This document shows positions 50,677 to 63,860 of a stretch of 64,000 nt of DNA, in pieces. The stretch is from Gymnogyps californianus (lineage: Eukaryota; Chordata; Aves; Accipitriformes; Cathartidae): contig NC_059471.1 in the NCBI RefSeq assembly GCF_018139145.2, forward strand, positions 101,682,914 to 101,746,913. The letters run 5' to 3'. Below the pieces are notes generated by a model. It made no database searches. It worked only from the letters and a program-made list of their open reading frames with translations, and was not told the DNA's origin. Numbering within the stretch: the stretch's first letter is position 1; each line of letters opens with the position of its first letter. The position numbers and the translations under genes were made by a program.

Positions 50677-53600
50677 TTGTACTGGCATCCTTCTGCCCGA
50701 GCCACGGGGCTCTTCGCATCGCACCACCTCCCATGCTGGGCACAATGGGACGCAGGGTGAAGTCTGCTCACCGCCGACATCCGCGTGGTATCTGTGCCTG
50801 ATTTCCTCACTGTTTCAGTTTGTGCTTTAGCAGCACGCTTAGAGATAGGGGAGAACACTGCAGCGGCATTGAGTCTGGCGGCATGTCTCCTCCAGGGGAG
50901 CCAAAAGAGTGGAAGGTCAAGGTTGAATTCTTTTACTTCATTCCTCGTTGATGCGGAGAGGGAGGGAAGAGGAGGACGGGTGGTGGAATGGAGTCTCCCT
51001 CTTGAACAAATAACTGCAGCTCTCCAGGGTGACTCATACCTCCAAAGACAAAGAACAATGCATCCTTAATTTGCAAAACTCAGCTTTCCAACTTCTGCGT
51101 GTCACTGGCACCCAGAGACTTTGCAGTTTGCCCGTAATGCCATCATGTTCTTCAAAGCAGCAGTGACGCCAGCCCAGAAGGAGTGTGCTTACTCAGGAGG
51201 AGAGATGGTTTATACTTCATTTGAGCAGCTTATGTACTAACCTGCTAGGGCAGCACATAACGTTGATTGTGAAATCAGAGTTTTCACAGTTCGGTATTTG
51301 GAGTTGTCTGCACTTCCTGATTCTGGCACCAAGTTAGCATTGAGACCTGAGAGGTTTTTTAGGGGACCCCCACCCCATAGCGAGTTGCATTACTAAAATT
51401 GTTTCTTCATGGCGCAGTGTGCATATATGGTTCTGCTAGTCTAGGCAGCTCATTCAGGCAGCTTTAAACTTGAAGGAATACATACTTCTGCTCCTTCTAT
51501 CCCCAAAATATACACAACTAGAACAGGTGCTTTCTCCTGCTGCCTTTGATATCATCTCCAGGTATCTTACTATCATTGGAGCACTGACTTTCTTGACATG
51601 GACATGAAGAGAGTGAAGGAAATTCAGACAAACCGTTAGGATGCACTCATTTGGTTTTCTCCCTTGCCTGCCATCTATTTCTAAAGAAAAGCTAGCAAAA
51701 AATCTTCATATAAGACTTCCAGTCTTTCACTACATTCAGCACTGGAGGACTGATATCCTCAAAGGCACTGGCAGATTTGCATCACTGTCGTCCTCAAGAC
51801 CCTTTCTAGTGCAGCGCTGAAAAGAAACGAGCTAACACAGAAGATGAGTCGGGGGTAGATGATGCACAGAAACTGAATGCAAAGTACTGAATGAACAGTA
51901 GAAATGGTGCTCTGCACCCCAGCACCTAATCACACCACTCTGTGGTTTTCCATGGTCTTCTTTACTATACACTCAATCCTTCTCAGGGCCTGGGTGCCCT
52001 CCTGTATGTCCATGCAGCACCTAGCATGCTTTGGGAAGTTCTGCATCAACTCTAAGCACTGCAGCTAGAACAAACACCCTCAGCAACTGTTTTTTGAAAG
52101 GTTTCTGCTTGAGGCTGATATTCTTCTTCTTTATTCTCAAGAGTGTGATGCCTCAGTGTGGAGAAACTCCCTCATTCTCCTATCCCACAGGAGGTTTTTT
52201 AGAGGCTCAAATGCCTCTAGAACTTCTCCAGCCTTTGCAATACTCCACAAAACCACAGTAATATTGAAATAAAATGAAAGCAAACATTGAGGCAGGAGGT
52301 CGCTGCCAAAGATCTCTCTTCCAGAAAATAGCTGGGGATTTGGGTGGCTCTTCCACCCCACCCACCCCCCCACCTTAAAAATTTCCAGACACGCGACATA
52401 TCTGTCACTGTCGTTCTCAACCAGAATAAGTCCTGTCACCTGTTAGCAATCTAAAAGGGGGTTTTCAGGGCCATGGAGAGGAGTGAATGCTCATCTCCTA
52501 TAAATTTCCAGTGGAAATTAGAAGGCTTGGAAAAACTTTCCCTGGGGGCAAATCAGAGCTCGCACCCACCTCTGTGAAACCTGCAAGTCTCCCAGCTGTT
52601 GCGCTGGGAGGTGGCTCTGTGGTGTGACAGTGGTTTCCACAGCCTGGCACACGGAGGGAAACCACCCTGCAGGGTGAAGTAGCTGCTGGTGGAATTTTAC
52701 AGTTTGCTCTGTAATTTTCCAGCTCCTCATGTTCCAGCACTGAGAGGTACGAGAATACCAGCCTTGTGCGGCTGCTGCCACTGCCAGTGATGAACTTGTC
52801 CTTTGGAAAGTCCCCCTTATTTAAGCTACTGACTAATTCTTTCAGCTGCCGGGAGATGACACACCTTTTCACGGTGCTGCATTAGGCTGAGGATTTGCTG
52901 GGTCCCGAGTGAGGGAGGGAGATTGAGTCATGTCAGATGCCTTGCTTCAGAGAGAGACTAGGTCAGACTCATGCAGGACCTTATCATGGTCCCTTGTGCT
53001 TCTCACACCTTCACCTGAAGCTCCTGGGGCTAGACGGTAATGCGAGAAAGCAAGCGGGAAGAAGAGGCAGAGACAGGCACATAAGAGATTTTGGCAAAGG
53101 GGGGAAGGAGGAAAGACTAAATTGAAGTTTTCAGGCAGGCGGCATCTTTCTCCTGAGCACAAAACTACACAGAGTATTTCTGCGCTCATAGTCCGTTTCC
53201 TCTATTAAGCAAGACACCTCTCTGAATGAACAAGTCTAATCAAGACCATTCCTGCCTTACACTCCAAGGAAGGGAAAGTCACACTATAAAAACCGTTTCC
53301 CTTTGGAAAGATTAGCAAATCAGACTGGGAGGGCGGGGGGGACACGGACAAATCCCAGACTCAGAAAAGCCTTTCAAAGCAGTTAAGGATCCGACTCTCT
53401 CCTTCTCTGCCTCTGAGTCTGACACCAGTAAACTAATCCCAGCTTTCATTCACCCCATGTCTTCTGCCAGTTGCTGCCTTTCAAGTGCTTGCCAGGATGG
53501 TGGAGGAATTGCAAACCTCGGTGCTATGCGACTTTCGGGGTTTGTTGCGTATGACTGACAGAAATTTTTGCAACTTGAGAAAAAAAGTCTGGCAACAGCA

Positions 53601-53799
53601 GCGGCTATTTCGCAATTCATCTTCATCTCGCTATGCCGAGGATGGGGGATCGCTATGACATAGATAGTGGCTAATTAGCTGCTCAGTACTTGGGGCTGAC
53701 TCCTTTGTCTCCCCTGACCCTGGCTTGGGAAAAATCACTTCTAGAAGGCAGTTTGTTCAGGTAATTATAGTTTGAAGCAGGCAGGTGTCATTTCTGAGG

Positions 53800-54170
53800 C
53801 GGAGGGGCGAGGGAGGAGAGAGGACGCGCAGGCAGTCCATGTGCAAGTGCAGCCCGGCAGAAAGGGGAAGGTGGAAAGGCGGGCAGCCTGGCTGAGTCAA
53901 AGGCATACCTGCTCCCTCCCGGGCCGCTGCCGGCTCCGCCGCCATCCCGCCTCGCGCCACGGCGTACTGACTCACATCCTGCTGCTCCTTTCTGAAGCTT
54001 CCAGGAACATGCTGTATCATACTGAGATTTGGCCACGCAGCGCCTCTTGGCTGGGAGCAGGCAGCAATGTCTGACCTGCAGTGACACACGGAGAGCCGTC
54101 TCCCTCTGCGCTCCAAGGGCGTAAAACAGATTCAGAGGTGCGCGGGATCCAGCCCAGCGCAAGCCAGGCA
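53800..54170. promoter_or_regulatory. GC-rich patch with two AP-1 sites; candidate regulatory element
   Basis: TGAGTCA at 53893-53899 and TGACTCA at 53968-53974 flank a CpG-rich segment with GC-box-like words (CCCGCCTCG, CTCCGCCGCC). Both are perfect AP-1 consensus sites, 75 bases apart. AP-1 and RUNX factors co-bind many blood enhancers, so an enhancer is plausible, but only the motifs are seen. Confidence 0.3.
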
Positions 54171-55059
54171 CATCCACATAAGCATTTTTCCTTTCGGCTC
54201 ATAGGTGCAGTGGGACCTGTTATCTGATTTGAATTCGAAGCTTAAAGCTTTTAATATGGCTAAAAAGAATTATTTTCTGATCAGAATATAAAATCTTGCG
54301 GGGGCTTTTTTTTAGGCAGCCTGGTATGGATTGTTATATTTGTTATATAGAAATGATGAGCTGATAGACATTTTTGCTGTCATCTCAAGCAACATCCTGA
54401 CCTGGTACTATGAATCACCGCGGTCCCACTGAAACTTGCTGATTTATACCTTCCGAGTGCCGGAGAGCATCACAGCATTTTCTTCTGGAGGGAGAGGGAG
54501 GTGTTGTTTTACATTTTAAAGCATGTGCCCCCTCTGAAAAAGAATCACATAGAAATAGCATCCCAGGACTTCATGTTTATTATGTCCCAGTGATTTCTAT
54601 GTCCTGTATGCTCAGGATCAGTTTTACAGACAAAAGGATGTTCTGTGCGAGCTCAGGAGGTATGCTGTGGTTTTGACTGAGGTCTTGACCAATCACCTTG
54701 TGCTCTGAGCCCGAAGGGAGTTCTTCTCTTTTTGTACTTGACTATCCGTAACAACTTTGGAAGCCAAAATATGCCCTGTGTCACACTAGGACAACTCCAT
54801 TGCCTGGCAGGTGTTTGTTTGCCCTGCTTAACCGTGCCGGTTCTGCTGAGCAAGGGTATCATCTCCGGGTCTGGGCGTATACATCTCTCCCGTGCATCCG
54901 TGCTCTTGGATAACCACGGAGGCCAGAGCTGCTCCTAAGAGCAGCGATGCTACTTCTGCGTGGTGACTGCGCGGAGCAGCGCTGCAGTCAGGCAGCACTG
55001 GCGGCGTCCCGGGCGGGAATGACGAACAGGCGTTCACAAAGGTCGTCTGAAGGGCTGTG

Positions 55060-55330
55060 ACAGCTCCGGGAACATTCATGCTCGGGCTGGTTATTTTACA
55101 GCGGGTCTCGAAGGCAGCCGGGCCGCCGCGCTCTCCGCCCGGCGCTGGGAGCCCGGCAGCCGCCGGCCGGCCCCGGGGCGCTCCGGGACGCGGAGCCGGC
55201 CGCCGCCTTCTGCAAGGTCTCCACTGCCACCTACTGATAAGGCTGCTGCCCCCGGCATCGCTCGGCGAAAGGAGCGACCGACCGCCCTCCGCCTCCTTCG
55301 GGGTAGGCTTTTCGTTTTCCACGGCGAAAA
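55060..55330. promoter_or_regulatory. Second intragenic CpG island; candidate promoter
   Basis: About 35 CpGs by eye within roughly 250 bases (55081-55330) make this the densest CpG cluster in the window. Words such as GCCGCCGCG and CGGCCGCCGCC dominate. It lies 3.9 kb upstream of exon 7b inside the 26.7-kb intron. A GATA-type TGATAAG lies within it at about 55235-55241. A transcript starting here and reading + could join exon 7b and give an N-terminally truncated, Runt-less RUNX1 product, but no such transcript is known to me. A 210-codon minus-strand open frame (54828-55460) overlaps it and is explained by GC content. Confidence 0.45.
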
Positions 55331-55390
55331 CGGCTGGAAAAATGCGAAATACAGGGACCGGGGGGAGCGTCACGAAAAGGGGAGACCGGC

Positions 55391-55415
55391 TTTTTTTTTT
55401 TTTTTTTTTCTTTTT
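55391..55415. repeat. Poly(T) tract, 19 T + C + 5 T
   Basis: Homopolymer directly downstream of the CpG island. Confidence 0.9.
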
Positions 55416-58400
55416 CGCCGAGTCTCTAACCAAAGCTTGTTTCATGAAGCTATTAAACATTATGCAACGTTTGTACGGCTTAATTACAACTTTTTAAAAC
55501 AAGCCGAACGCAACCTTTTCGTGGCAATAAAACATGACGAGGCATGAAAGATGGTTCAATACTTTCGGCTTAATGGCTTGTTAGGCATGAGGCTAGAGGC
55601 CGAGAGCTCGTGACTATGCAGCAAGGTGTGAATTATTGCACCATAATTCTCGCCCTGGAGTGTTTTATTGCAATTAATAACTGTTTTCATGTTTTAAATA
55701 CATTTTCTCACACCATAAAAAGCAGAAATGGAAAGTACTTGCTAATGGGAGAAATACTGGGAGGACTGGGCACAGATCACCGACTGGAGCAACTTCCTTG
55801 GTTTTGTGCTATTTTGATCTGCTTTTAAATGATTTTGGAATCCTCTTTGGCTTTAGAACTGTGTGGACCCAAAGCCCTGTTACTTCCCTTTGTTGAAGTC
55901 GCTATCCCTGCAAATCTCTTCACAGATAGTCTGAGTTGGCAAGCAACTCCCCTTTATTTGCAGCATATTTTCACTAAATTAACTTCAGCCACACAAAGCC
56001 ACACATTCAGTTCTCTACGCCAAGCTACTAACTTCTGAGATGTGCACCTCTGTATTTTGAAAGCAGAAAAGAGATGGATTCGGAAAGAGTTTGTTGCCTT
56101 TTTGTGTAGCCTAGTCCTGTGGCAAATTTGAACCCATTCCAGTTTAATTTCAGGTAACCTGAAAGCTGAAGAAAAGCAGATATCACAAAAATAAAATGCT
56201 GTTTGAGGCCCCTGATCCAGATCCTACTGAAGCTGCTGGAAATGCAAACCTTGCCTTTACTGGGAGCTGAATCTGCCTCTTGATACTGAAATGGTGCCAT
56301 AAAAATGCTATTACAGTGATACTTTTCTCCACTTGTTATTAAAAAACTGTGAAGGTGATGCCTGCGGTTAGTCAGCACAAGCTGCTTTAATATATGTATA
56401 TAATATAATATAATGCACTATATTAACATCACTGAATAGATTGCAACTTGTTAACCAGTCTGATGTCAAAAAGCCAATCTTTAAGAGCAAATACAGGGAT
56501 TGGGAATACAGGTACCAAGATGGAAAATTGATTGGTAGTTTGAACTTTCACTTAAGAAAGACTTAATGGGATGAGGAGATTAATAATGGGGGTCTCTTGG
56601 GCTGTCTGTCACTGTTTCAAGTACCCCAGAGGTCAGTAATAACAGCAAATGGATGAGGCAGGTCAGATATACCTTGGTAGTCTCTTTCTGGATGTTACTA
56701 GACACGTACTTGGTCCATTATCTGATTTCTAGTCAGGACACAGCACAAAGCTAATTCTAGTAGCACTAAAAGAAAGAAACTATATTTCAATTTAGTCTTG
56801 TCAGTGTTTAGTAAATCTGTGACAAGGTCTTGCTTCCTCTTCTGCCACTGTGGTGGCTGCTGCGGCTTTTTCTGCATCTTCTTACTGTTGTTCATGTGTT
56901 TATTGCACTTGGGGCTGTTTTATGGACCAGGATCCCATGCGTGCTGGGCAAGGTACAGGGCAAAACGACGTCTCTTGTCCTGAAGAGCCAGCAATGTAAG
57001 AAACAGGAGAAAAGTGGCAGACAGAGCTGCCCCACCACACAATGACAGTTTGTAGCAGGAGAAAACAGGCAGTACATTCTCTCCTTTCAGCCTGAAAAAC
57101 AAGGATGGGTGGCAGCACCCCCTTCACACATACCCAGATCACTCTGAAGACAGACTTTTCCCCTCTTCTCTGCAGTGCTAAGACCTAAGGACAGAGCACC
57201 TGGAAGCAGGTGATAAGACATTTCCAGCCAAAGGGGTTCAGTGGCTTCTGCAGCGACAGTGTTGATCAGAGCCCTTGAGAGAGAGGTGACAGAGGGCAGG
57301 CTCTGTCACCTCTGGCGTCAGCCTTGGCAGAGCACATGGAGGGCTCCCCGGGCAGGAGGACTAGCCGAGGGAGTTTCCATCCCTGGGCTGGGAGCCCTCC
57401 AGCGCACATATCATGATTCTAGTACTCGGCCGCATTGCTGAACTGAAATCAATGGGATTGCATGCTGAAATAAGGGAGTAATGATTTAATTAACCCCATT
57501 TTAGAACTGAAACGCACAGTGTCGTACCATTACAAGACTTGCTCTGCCGATGCTTTGTGGTATTTATCCTAACGTTACCCCTGGAGACTGAATTCCCTCA
57601 TCTGTCTCCCTGTCATCTTTAATAAACACTGACCATACATTAACAATGAGATGATGTTGTAATTCAGAATAAGACAGGCTTTGTGCCTTTGTGTCTTTTT
57701 GTTTGCTTCTACTGAAGTCCATTTAATCCAATTGGATGTTGATTTTAAAACAACATGAGTCAACTGAATTTATTTTTAAGGTAGTCTGCCTGAAAAAGAA
57801 TTAAATATTAATAATATCTGAATTTGAGTATGTTACTCAGCAGAAAAATCTTTACAAGACTTTAGTTTATTCTGCAAGTGACTTCACTAGTTATTTTTTA
57901 AAAGCTTGGAGTTTTGTATAAATATTCCCTTCTAAACAGATGAAACAAACAAAATGTAAAACTCATCTCCATAAAGCACAACAAAATAATAATTTCCAGA
58001 TGGGTTTTCTGATGGAAGATCAAAGTCCTTCATCTCAGACTTGGGAAATTTCCCTTCCATGCTGATATCAGTTTTATCTGAATGCAGTTCATCCAACATT
58101 TGCTTTTTTCAAAAAGGCCATTAGCTAGACGAAGCTGCAGGACAATGCTCTTAGAGCTGAAGAAAATAAAAAAGATTTTACTAAAAACAGTAAAAAAATT
58201 TCTGGGTAGGTAAGGGGGGGAGGAATCTTTCTCACTTTGATTTATACAAAAATTAGACATTTCTATACACTGAAAAATGCCAGCTTCCTATGCAATGATG
58301 AAATAAGCAGAAAGGAGTTGTTTCTGCATTGGTGCAGCTGGTTTGGACAAACTCCCTGCTGTGCATCTCTGATTTCAAACGTCAGCCAAACTAGTCGTGT

Positions 58401-59246
58401 GGCTAGAAAATAATAGGTTAATGTTTTTCCGTAAATGTTTTACGCATCTGTGCATTTTGAGATTTTGCTTCCAAGAAGCAGCGGTTTCTACAGAAAGCCT
58501 GTACTCACAGGGTGTCTGCATCTTCAGCTTAGCTGTGCCATAGAGTTTGTGTAAGGCTTTCTGTTTCTGAAGTTCAGCCACTGCTAGCAGATGTACCCAT
58601 CACTCTGAATTGTACTTCTGTATTTTAGCGTATACAAAATAGATGTACAAAATGCCCGTTCATTTCATTAAGCCTAGGATTTTCAAAAGATTGAGGAAGT
58701 CAAATTCCCCAGTCCTATTCATCCACTTAGGAGTCTGCCTTCTGGTGGACACTAGTTTCACTCTCCATCTGTCTCTCTCACACACACACGCATATTTTCA
58801 TCTTGTTTTTCTCTCTCTACTTACATGCTTGCACAGAAACACTCGCAGTTCACTACTTTTGTCTCCTTGGTGCCCTGCAAGACATGCCTTTTTGGCTAAA
58901 AGGGCTGCGAACGCACAGCCCGAAATAGTAATGCATCTCAGCAATGAATAGTCTTTCACCTTGGAAAGCTTAATCTGCTTTTCCCTGGCTGCTTTTCCCT
59001 GCCCACCATCAATGTGAAATATCAAAAAGCTTCACAAGAAAAAATCAACCGATCAAAACTCACAGATGCAGAAATAATATTTTAGAAAGCAATTCATCTG
59101 AAGGTCTCTTGACAAAGGGGATTATGGAACTGAAATGTAATTATCTTGGCATTTAAGTTTCTATTTCCACCATGTGGTTTGGTTCACGTATTTGATTCCA
59201 AAGTTTTATCATTCAAAACAGCCTATAGGTCTCTTTTTCATTGCAG

Positions 59247-59408
59247 ACACAAGGCAAGTACAGCCGTCTCCGCCATGGTCCTACGACCAGTCCTACCAGT
59301 ACCTGGGCTCCATTGCCACCCCCTCCGTGCACCCCGCCACGCCAATATCACCCGGCAGGGCTAGCGGCATGACATCCCTCACTGCAGAGCTTTCAAGCCG
59401 GCTGTCAA
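59247..59408 (+). CDS. RUNX1: RUNX1 exon 7b: phosphorylation segment and start of activation region
   Basis: This 162-base exon completes an Asp codon and encodes [40 protein letters not shown] and [13 protein letters not shown]. By human RUNX1b numbering it is roughly residues 242-296. The serine/threonine-proline sites known as ERK and HIPK2 targets are kept at S249 (PSPP), T273 (ATP) and S276 (ISP). The S266 position is a threonine here (IATP), still proline-directed. The region enters the transactivation domain that binds p300. Boundaries: acceptor TTGCAG ends at 59246 and donor GTAAGTACCT starts at 59409. Fifty-four codons in phase 1-1 make it skippable in frame. Reading through the donor gives 48 further codons to a stop at 59552-59554. 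Confidence 0.98.
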
Positions 59409-59981
59409 GTAAGTACCTAAAAGTTAGTCGCCCCGCACCGGGCCTCACCAAAGCCTCGAGGTTGACTCCGATGCAAACCGGTTGCAATGTCCTAGGGTGC
59501 TGCCACAGCTTTTCTCCCGTTGCGGTGAAGCCTCTTGCGGGCCCTCTGCAGTGAGCCTTCTCCAATGCTTTGCTGGGATTTGTGCAAAGAGCAAAGAAAT
59601 ATAGTTTGGGGCCCAACATATCATTGTCAAAAAAGAAAAAAAAGAGGAGAAACCAGCACTTTGAAGATGTATGGAACTATAAAAATAGTTTGGAGTGCTG
59701 GAGAGCTATCGTATCTGCCAAGAAATGAATGCCACAGATATTTCAGTTCTGTTTCCTTCCCTCATTCTAAATTCAGACCAGAGCACAGCAGGTTATGGGT
59801 GGACACACTGACTGCAGGATGGTGGGGTTTGACATTTTAAGTGTTGCACTGGATTGTCTCGTTACATCTTCGTCAAATTGTACTGCAGAGCTTTACAAGC
59901 CAACATAAAAATATAGCATGGAAGTGAAAGCTACCCCCCTGGTTTCCACCATACTCAACTGACCATCTGCTGACTCTAACC

Positions 59982-60006
59982 CACACATATTGAACCAATA
60001 TGTGTG
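59982..60006. repeat. Perfect inverted repeat (11-base arms, 3-base loop)
   Basis: CACACATATTG and CAATATGTGTG are exact reverse complements separated by AAC. The structure is not followed by a T run, and there is no larger stem that would suggest a microRNA precursor. Confidence 0.8.
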
Positions 60007-60769
60007 TGTTCAATAGCAGGAATTTTCTTAACATGAATGAGAGCCATATAATTCAAATTTGCACATGTCTTTTTCAAAAATATCTTCTTTGGCCGCACAT
60101 ATTGCTCTCATTTGAATACTCAGGGCTTCTTCTAAGATCAGAGAGAATCACTTGAACATGCTCCAGCCTGTCCTATTGTTGTCATATAAAGCTTGCTTTG
60201 AAAGAGTCACAGGGACGATGCCCACCAAAAGTAAATTATTTGTTAGGTCTGAGTGCTAATTACATCTTTGAGATGATAGCTGAAAATACAGGAAACCTTT
60301 CTGTTTCCTGTAGAAGAAAAAAAAAGGAAATTTCTTGTTTTTAAAAAAATCTATAATAATTCTCATTCTTCATTGACACATTCTTCTTTTAAAATGAAAA
60401 GACTCCTTTTTACTTTCTCCCCTGTTTCCCTCCCTTTGCACTCCTTTCTACTGGCAAAATGCAGAAACAGAGAAAATGGAGAAGGATGAAAAAAGATCTT
60501 CTTCATAGCAACCAGAAAATTTCAAGTAAAACAAATTATTTCATCACATTTTTTACTTAGAAAAGTAATTTTTCTTGACAGAATTGTTTGAAATCAATAT
60601 TTACCAGCTATTTTGATTTTCAAACCCTATACAGGGGTGCCTGATGCATGTGTACTTGTAGGTGTGGATACGTGAATCAGACTGAATGGAGATGTTAATC
60701 ACATTTTACCTTTACCAGTGTGGCGACTGAGGTTGCATTCAAATGAGTGAATGCACTCAGTATTGAAAT

Positions 60770-60905
60770 GCGGTATTTTTTGCATTGCCGTAGTGCCCAA
60801 ACGCCATCACTGTGTACCAGGGCCCTTATTGTGCTGTGCGCGGTATGAGCACCAAAGGCTTCCACGGTGGCTGCCCCCAGGAGTGCACGGTCTAACAGAA
60901 GATAG
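60770..60905 (+). mobile_element. Possible ancient amniote repeat relic
   Basis: 'TGTACCAGGGCCCTTATTGT' then GCTGTGCGCGGTATGAGCAC, and further on 'CCCCAGGAGTGCACGGTCTA' resemble a common sauropsid repeat with 'gaccagggccccattgtgctaggcgctgtac...' and '...cccaaagagcttacagtctaa'. The name of the family is not certain. No open frame is present. Confidence 0.4.
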
Positions 60906-62761
60906 CTGCGTATGTGTGGAGTAACTGCACGCTGTGTTTCTTCTGTGGCACGTGGTGAGCACGGAGGTAGAGCACCAGCACTAGGGCTTGTCGGTGCTTT
61001 TTGTGCCCATGGTCAAAGTGATTTTCCCTGGGGCAGGCATAGTTTCTCCATGACTTGTGAAGGAACCTAGAAGAGCTTCGTTCACATGTCAGCAGTCTTT
61101 CTTTCCTGTCTTAATTCTGTACATGGGGACTCATCTCTACACATCTTAAGTGTTTTTTATAATGCTTCCGAAATGTTTCCTCTATATTAAATGTCATTCA
61201 GTATGCCCAGAAAAATCTTTCACGTTATTTTCTCCCCAGTCCCATTACTGTCACACACACTCGCTGTCTATCTAAGAAATTTTTCCTTGTCAGAACAAAG
61301 AGCAAATTTGAGGAATTTCTCAGGAATTTCTCAGGAATGAGGTGTGGAAGTACCATTTAAAATCTGGCAGGTTTTCAGATGCCACCTTCAACCTTAGCTA
61401 CTCTGAAGCTCCTGCCATTCCGTTCCGTAGCGTCTCTTGCCATGTTAAATCTAAAGGTGCTGAGGTCTAGGGGAAGGAAATGTGTTCAGGGGTCTCATTA
61501 ATCTTCCAGAAAAAAATGGAAGGCAAATTCAAAAAGGAAGCATACAGCATGCGTCAGAGCTTTTCTAAGAAATTTATAGAAATTCATCAAAGTGTGCTGG
61601 CTGTGTCGTTGACGAGCTTTCAGAACTTGGCACTGGAGTGTGTCTGCTCTAGCTTTAAATCCAGTCAGAGCCAAGAGCTTTGTTTTCTCTCTGCTTCTTC
61701 TCATGAGTATTTCCTTCAGCGCATGGCTCCTCTTCTGCAGACTCCACGCCTTGTCTGACAGAAGAAGTTGTCTTCTGGAAAGATTTTTTCTTAATTATTA
61801 TTTTTGTTATTTTAATCATGCATAGCTGCCAACTCTAGGGACTGACACCTTCCATTAATCTGAGTCATGATGAAGATCCTTCCTAAAGAGGCCATTATCT
61901 GCTCCGCTTGTTTAATCCTTGCACACCAGGGATGGAGACGATGGGACTGGGCATACTTCCACTGATGTCAGACAAAGCAGAGCAGAATTTGACTGTCCTA
62001 TAAAACATTTCGCTTAGCAGGATGAGAAAGGCTTCTAGCACACATGAAAGGAAGAAAAAAGGCCAACCCCCAAATATATCATTCTGCTTTAAAAAGGCAG
62101 TACTATTGTTGTCCCTTTTTACTCACTCATTAGAGCCAAGATTTTCAGAAGTTAGTAACAATAATGTAGACATTATATGAGGACCCAGATACGAAGACCT
62201 TAAGTGAACCTGATTTATCTTGACTTTGGTAGTGTTGAAGTCAATGGGGAACTGTGCTTCTAAGTGCTGAGAGCTGGGCTGAGCCTGTGTGTGTAAACCC
62301 CGCCTGTGCACGTTCATGTACCCGAAGGACAATCTCTGCTCCACAGAGCTTCCCATTTGAGTTGGCAAATAAAACTGGGTGCAAGGAGAGACTATGCAGA
62401 AGCTGGATAATTTATATTTAGGTCCCATCAGTGTCCCTGGTGAGTCAAGTGATGCTGGGCAAGGAGCTTGAGATCTGTGTCCATCTTCCCCATCCACCCG
62501 TTGAGGACGAGGACACTCTGGAAGTGTAAATAATTGCATGTGCTGTAAGGTCTCTAAGAGCGAACACATACACATACAAAATAAGGTGAGATCTTGGCAC
62601 TCCTCTTTAATTGCTGCTTTACTGAAATTAATCCAAAACATCCAGACCTACGAGCATTACAATGACTGCATTAGAGAGCAGGTGAGGAGTAGCTCTGTTC
62701 TGGCCGCTTCGGTTAACCATAGACCAGAGTTTGGATGGTGGTTATCGCCTCGAACAGGTGA

Positions 62762-63307
<546 letters not shown>

Positions 63308-63777
63308 ATGAATTTTAAGTAGTTATGGGTCAGGACTAACATGCTTTCCATTTCCCGATGCCCGTAGGTATCCCATAAACACCCGTCTTGCTTATGGGCC
63401 CTGCCATGTTCATACATCACTTTCAGAAGCAAACCCTCCAGAAGTCAGCGCTCCCAGGAGTGGTGGCATGTATTAGCCAGCCCCTGGTGAAGCGACGTCG
63501 CTCCAGCAAAGCATCCCTCGCGGGGGACTGAGCTTCTGGAAAGGAGGACACCCGAGTTGGTGGTCCGGAGGTAGCGAGGGTGGGTAGAAAGGTACCCAGT
63601 CTGTTTCCAGGCCTGTGGCTTTCTAACGTGCCTGGGCTTGAAGGTCTCCACAGTCCTAAAGAGAGTTTCGGTTCACTTCTATTTTTAAGACTTAAAACCT
63701 AAAAAAATCTTAGTGAGTTTACTGCATCTTATGGACATATTAACTGTAAGGAAGTATAGGAAGATTCCCAGAGGGAA

Positions 63778-63785
63778 ACTGTGAA
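63778..63785 (+). promoter_or_regulatory. RUNX1: miR-27 seed match (8-mer) in RUNX1 3' UTR
   Basis: ACTGTGAA is the 8-mer target of the miR-27 seed. Repression of RUNX1 by miR-27, with RUNX1 in turn activating miR-27, is established in mammalian megakaryocyte and myeloid cells. It lies about 470 bases after the stop codon. Whether it is the orthologous site cannot be decided without alignment. Confidence 0.5.
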
Positions 63786-63844
63786 CGCTTCTGTTTTAGC
63801 AATGCTGTGAATGAGAGGTTTTATATGTTGGACTTCATTCTTTC

Positions 63845-63860
63845 TTTTTTTTTTTTTTTT
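63845..63860. repeat. Poly(T) tract in 3' UTR
   Basis: Sixteen T within the 3' UTR. A second interrupted T/G tract follows at about 63907-63945. Confidence 0.85.

Noticed and set aside
54828..55460. 210-codon open frame on the minus strand
   Set aside because: It spans the CpG-dense island, where stop codons are rare. The translation is arginine/proline-rich with a poly-lysine run from the T tract and shows no recognisable domain.
59982..60006. microRNA precursor at the hairpin
   Set aside because: The stem is only 11 base pairs with a 3-base loop; a precursor needs about 25-30 paired bases per arm.
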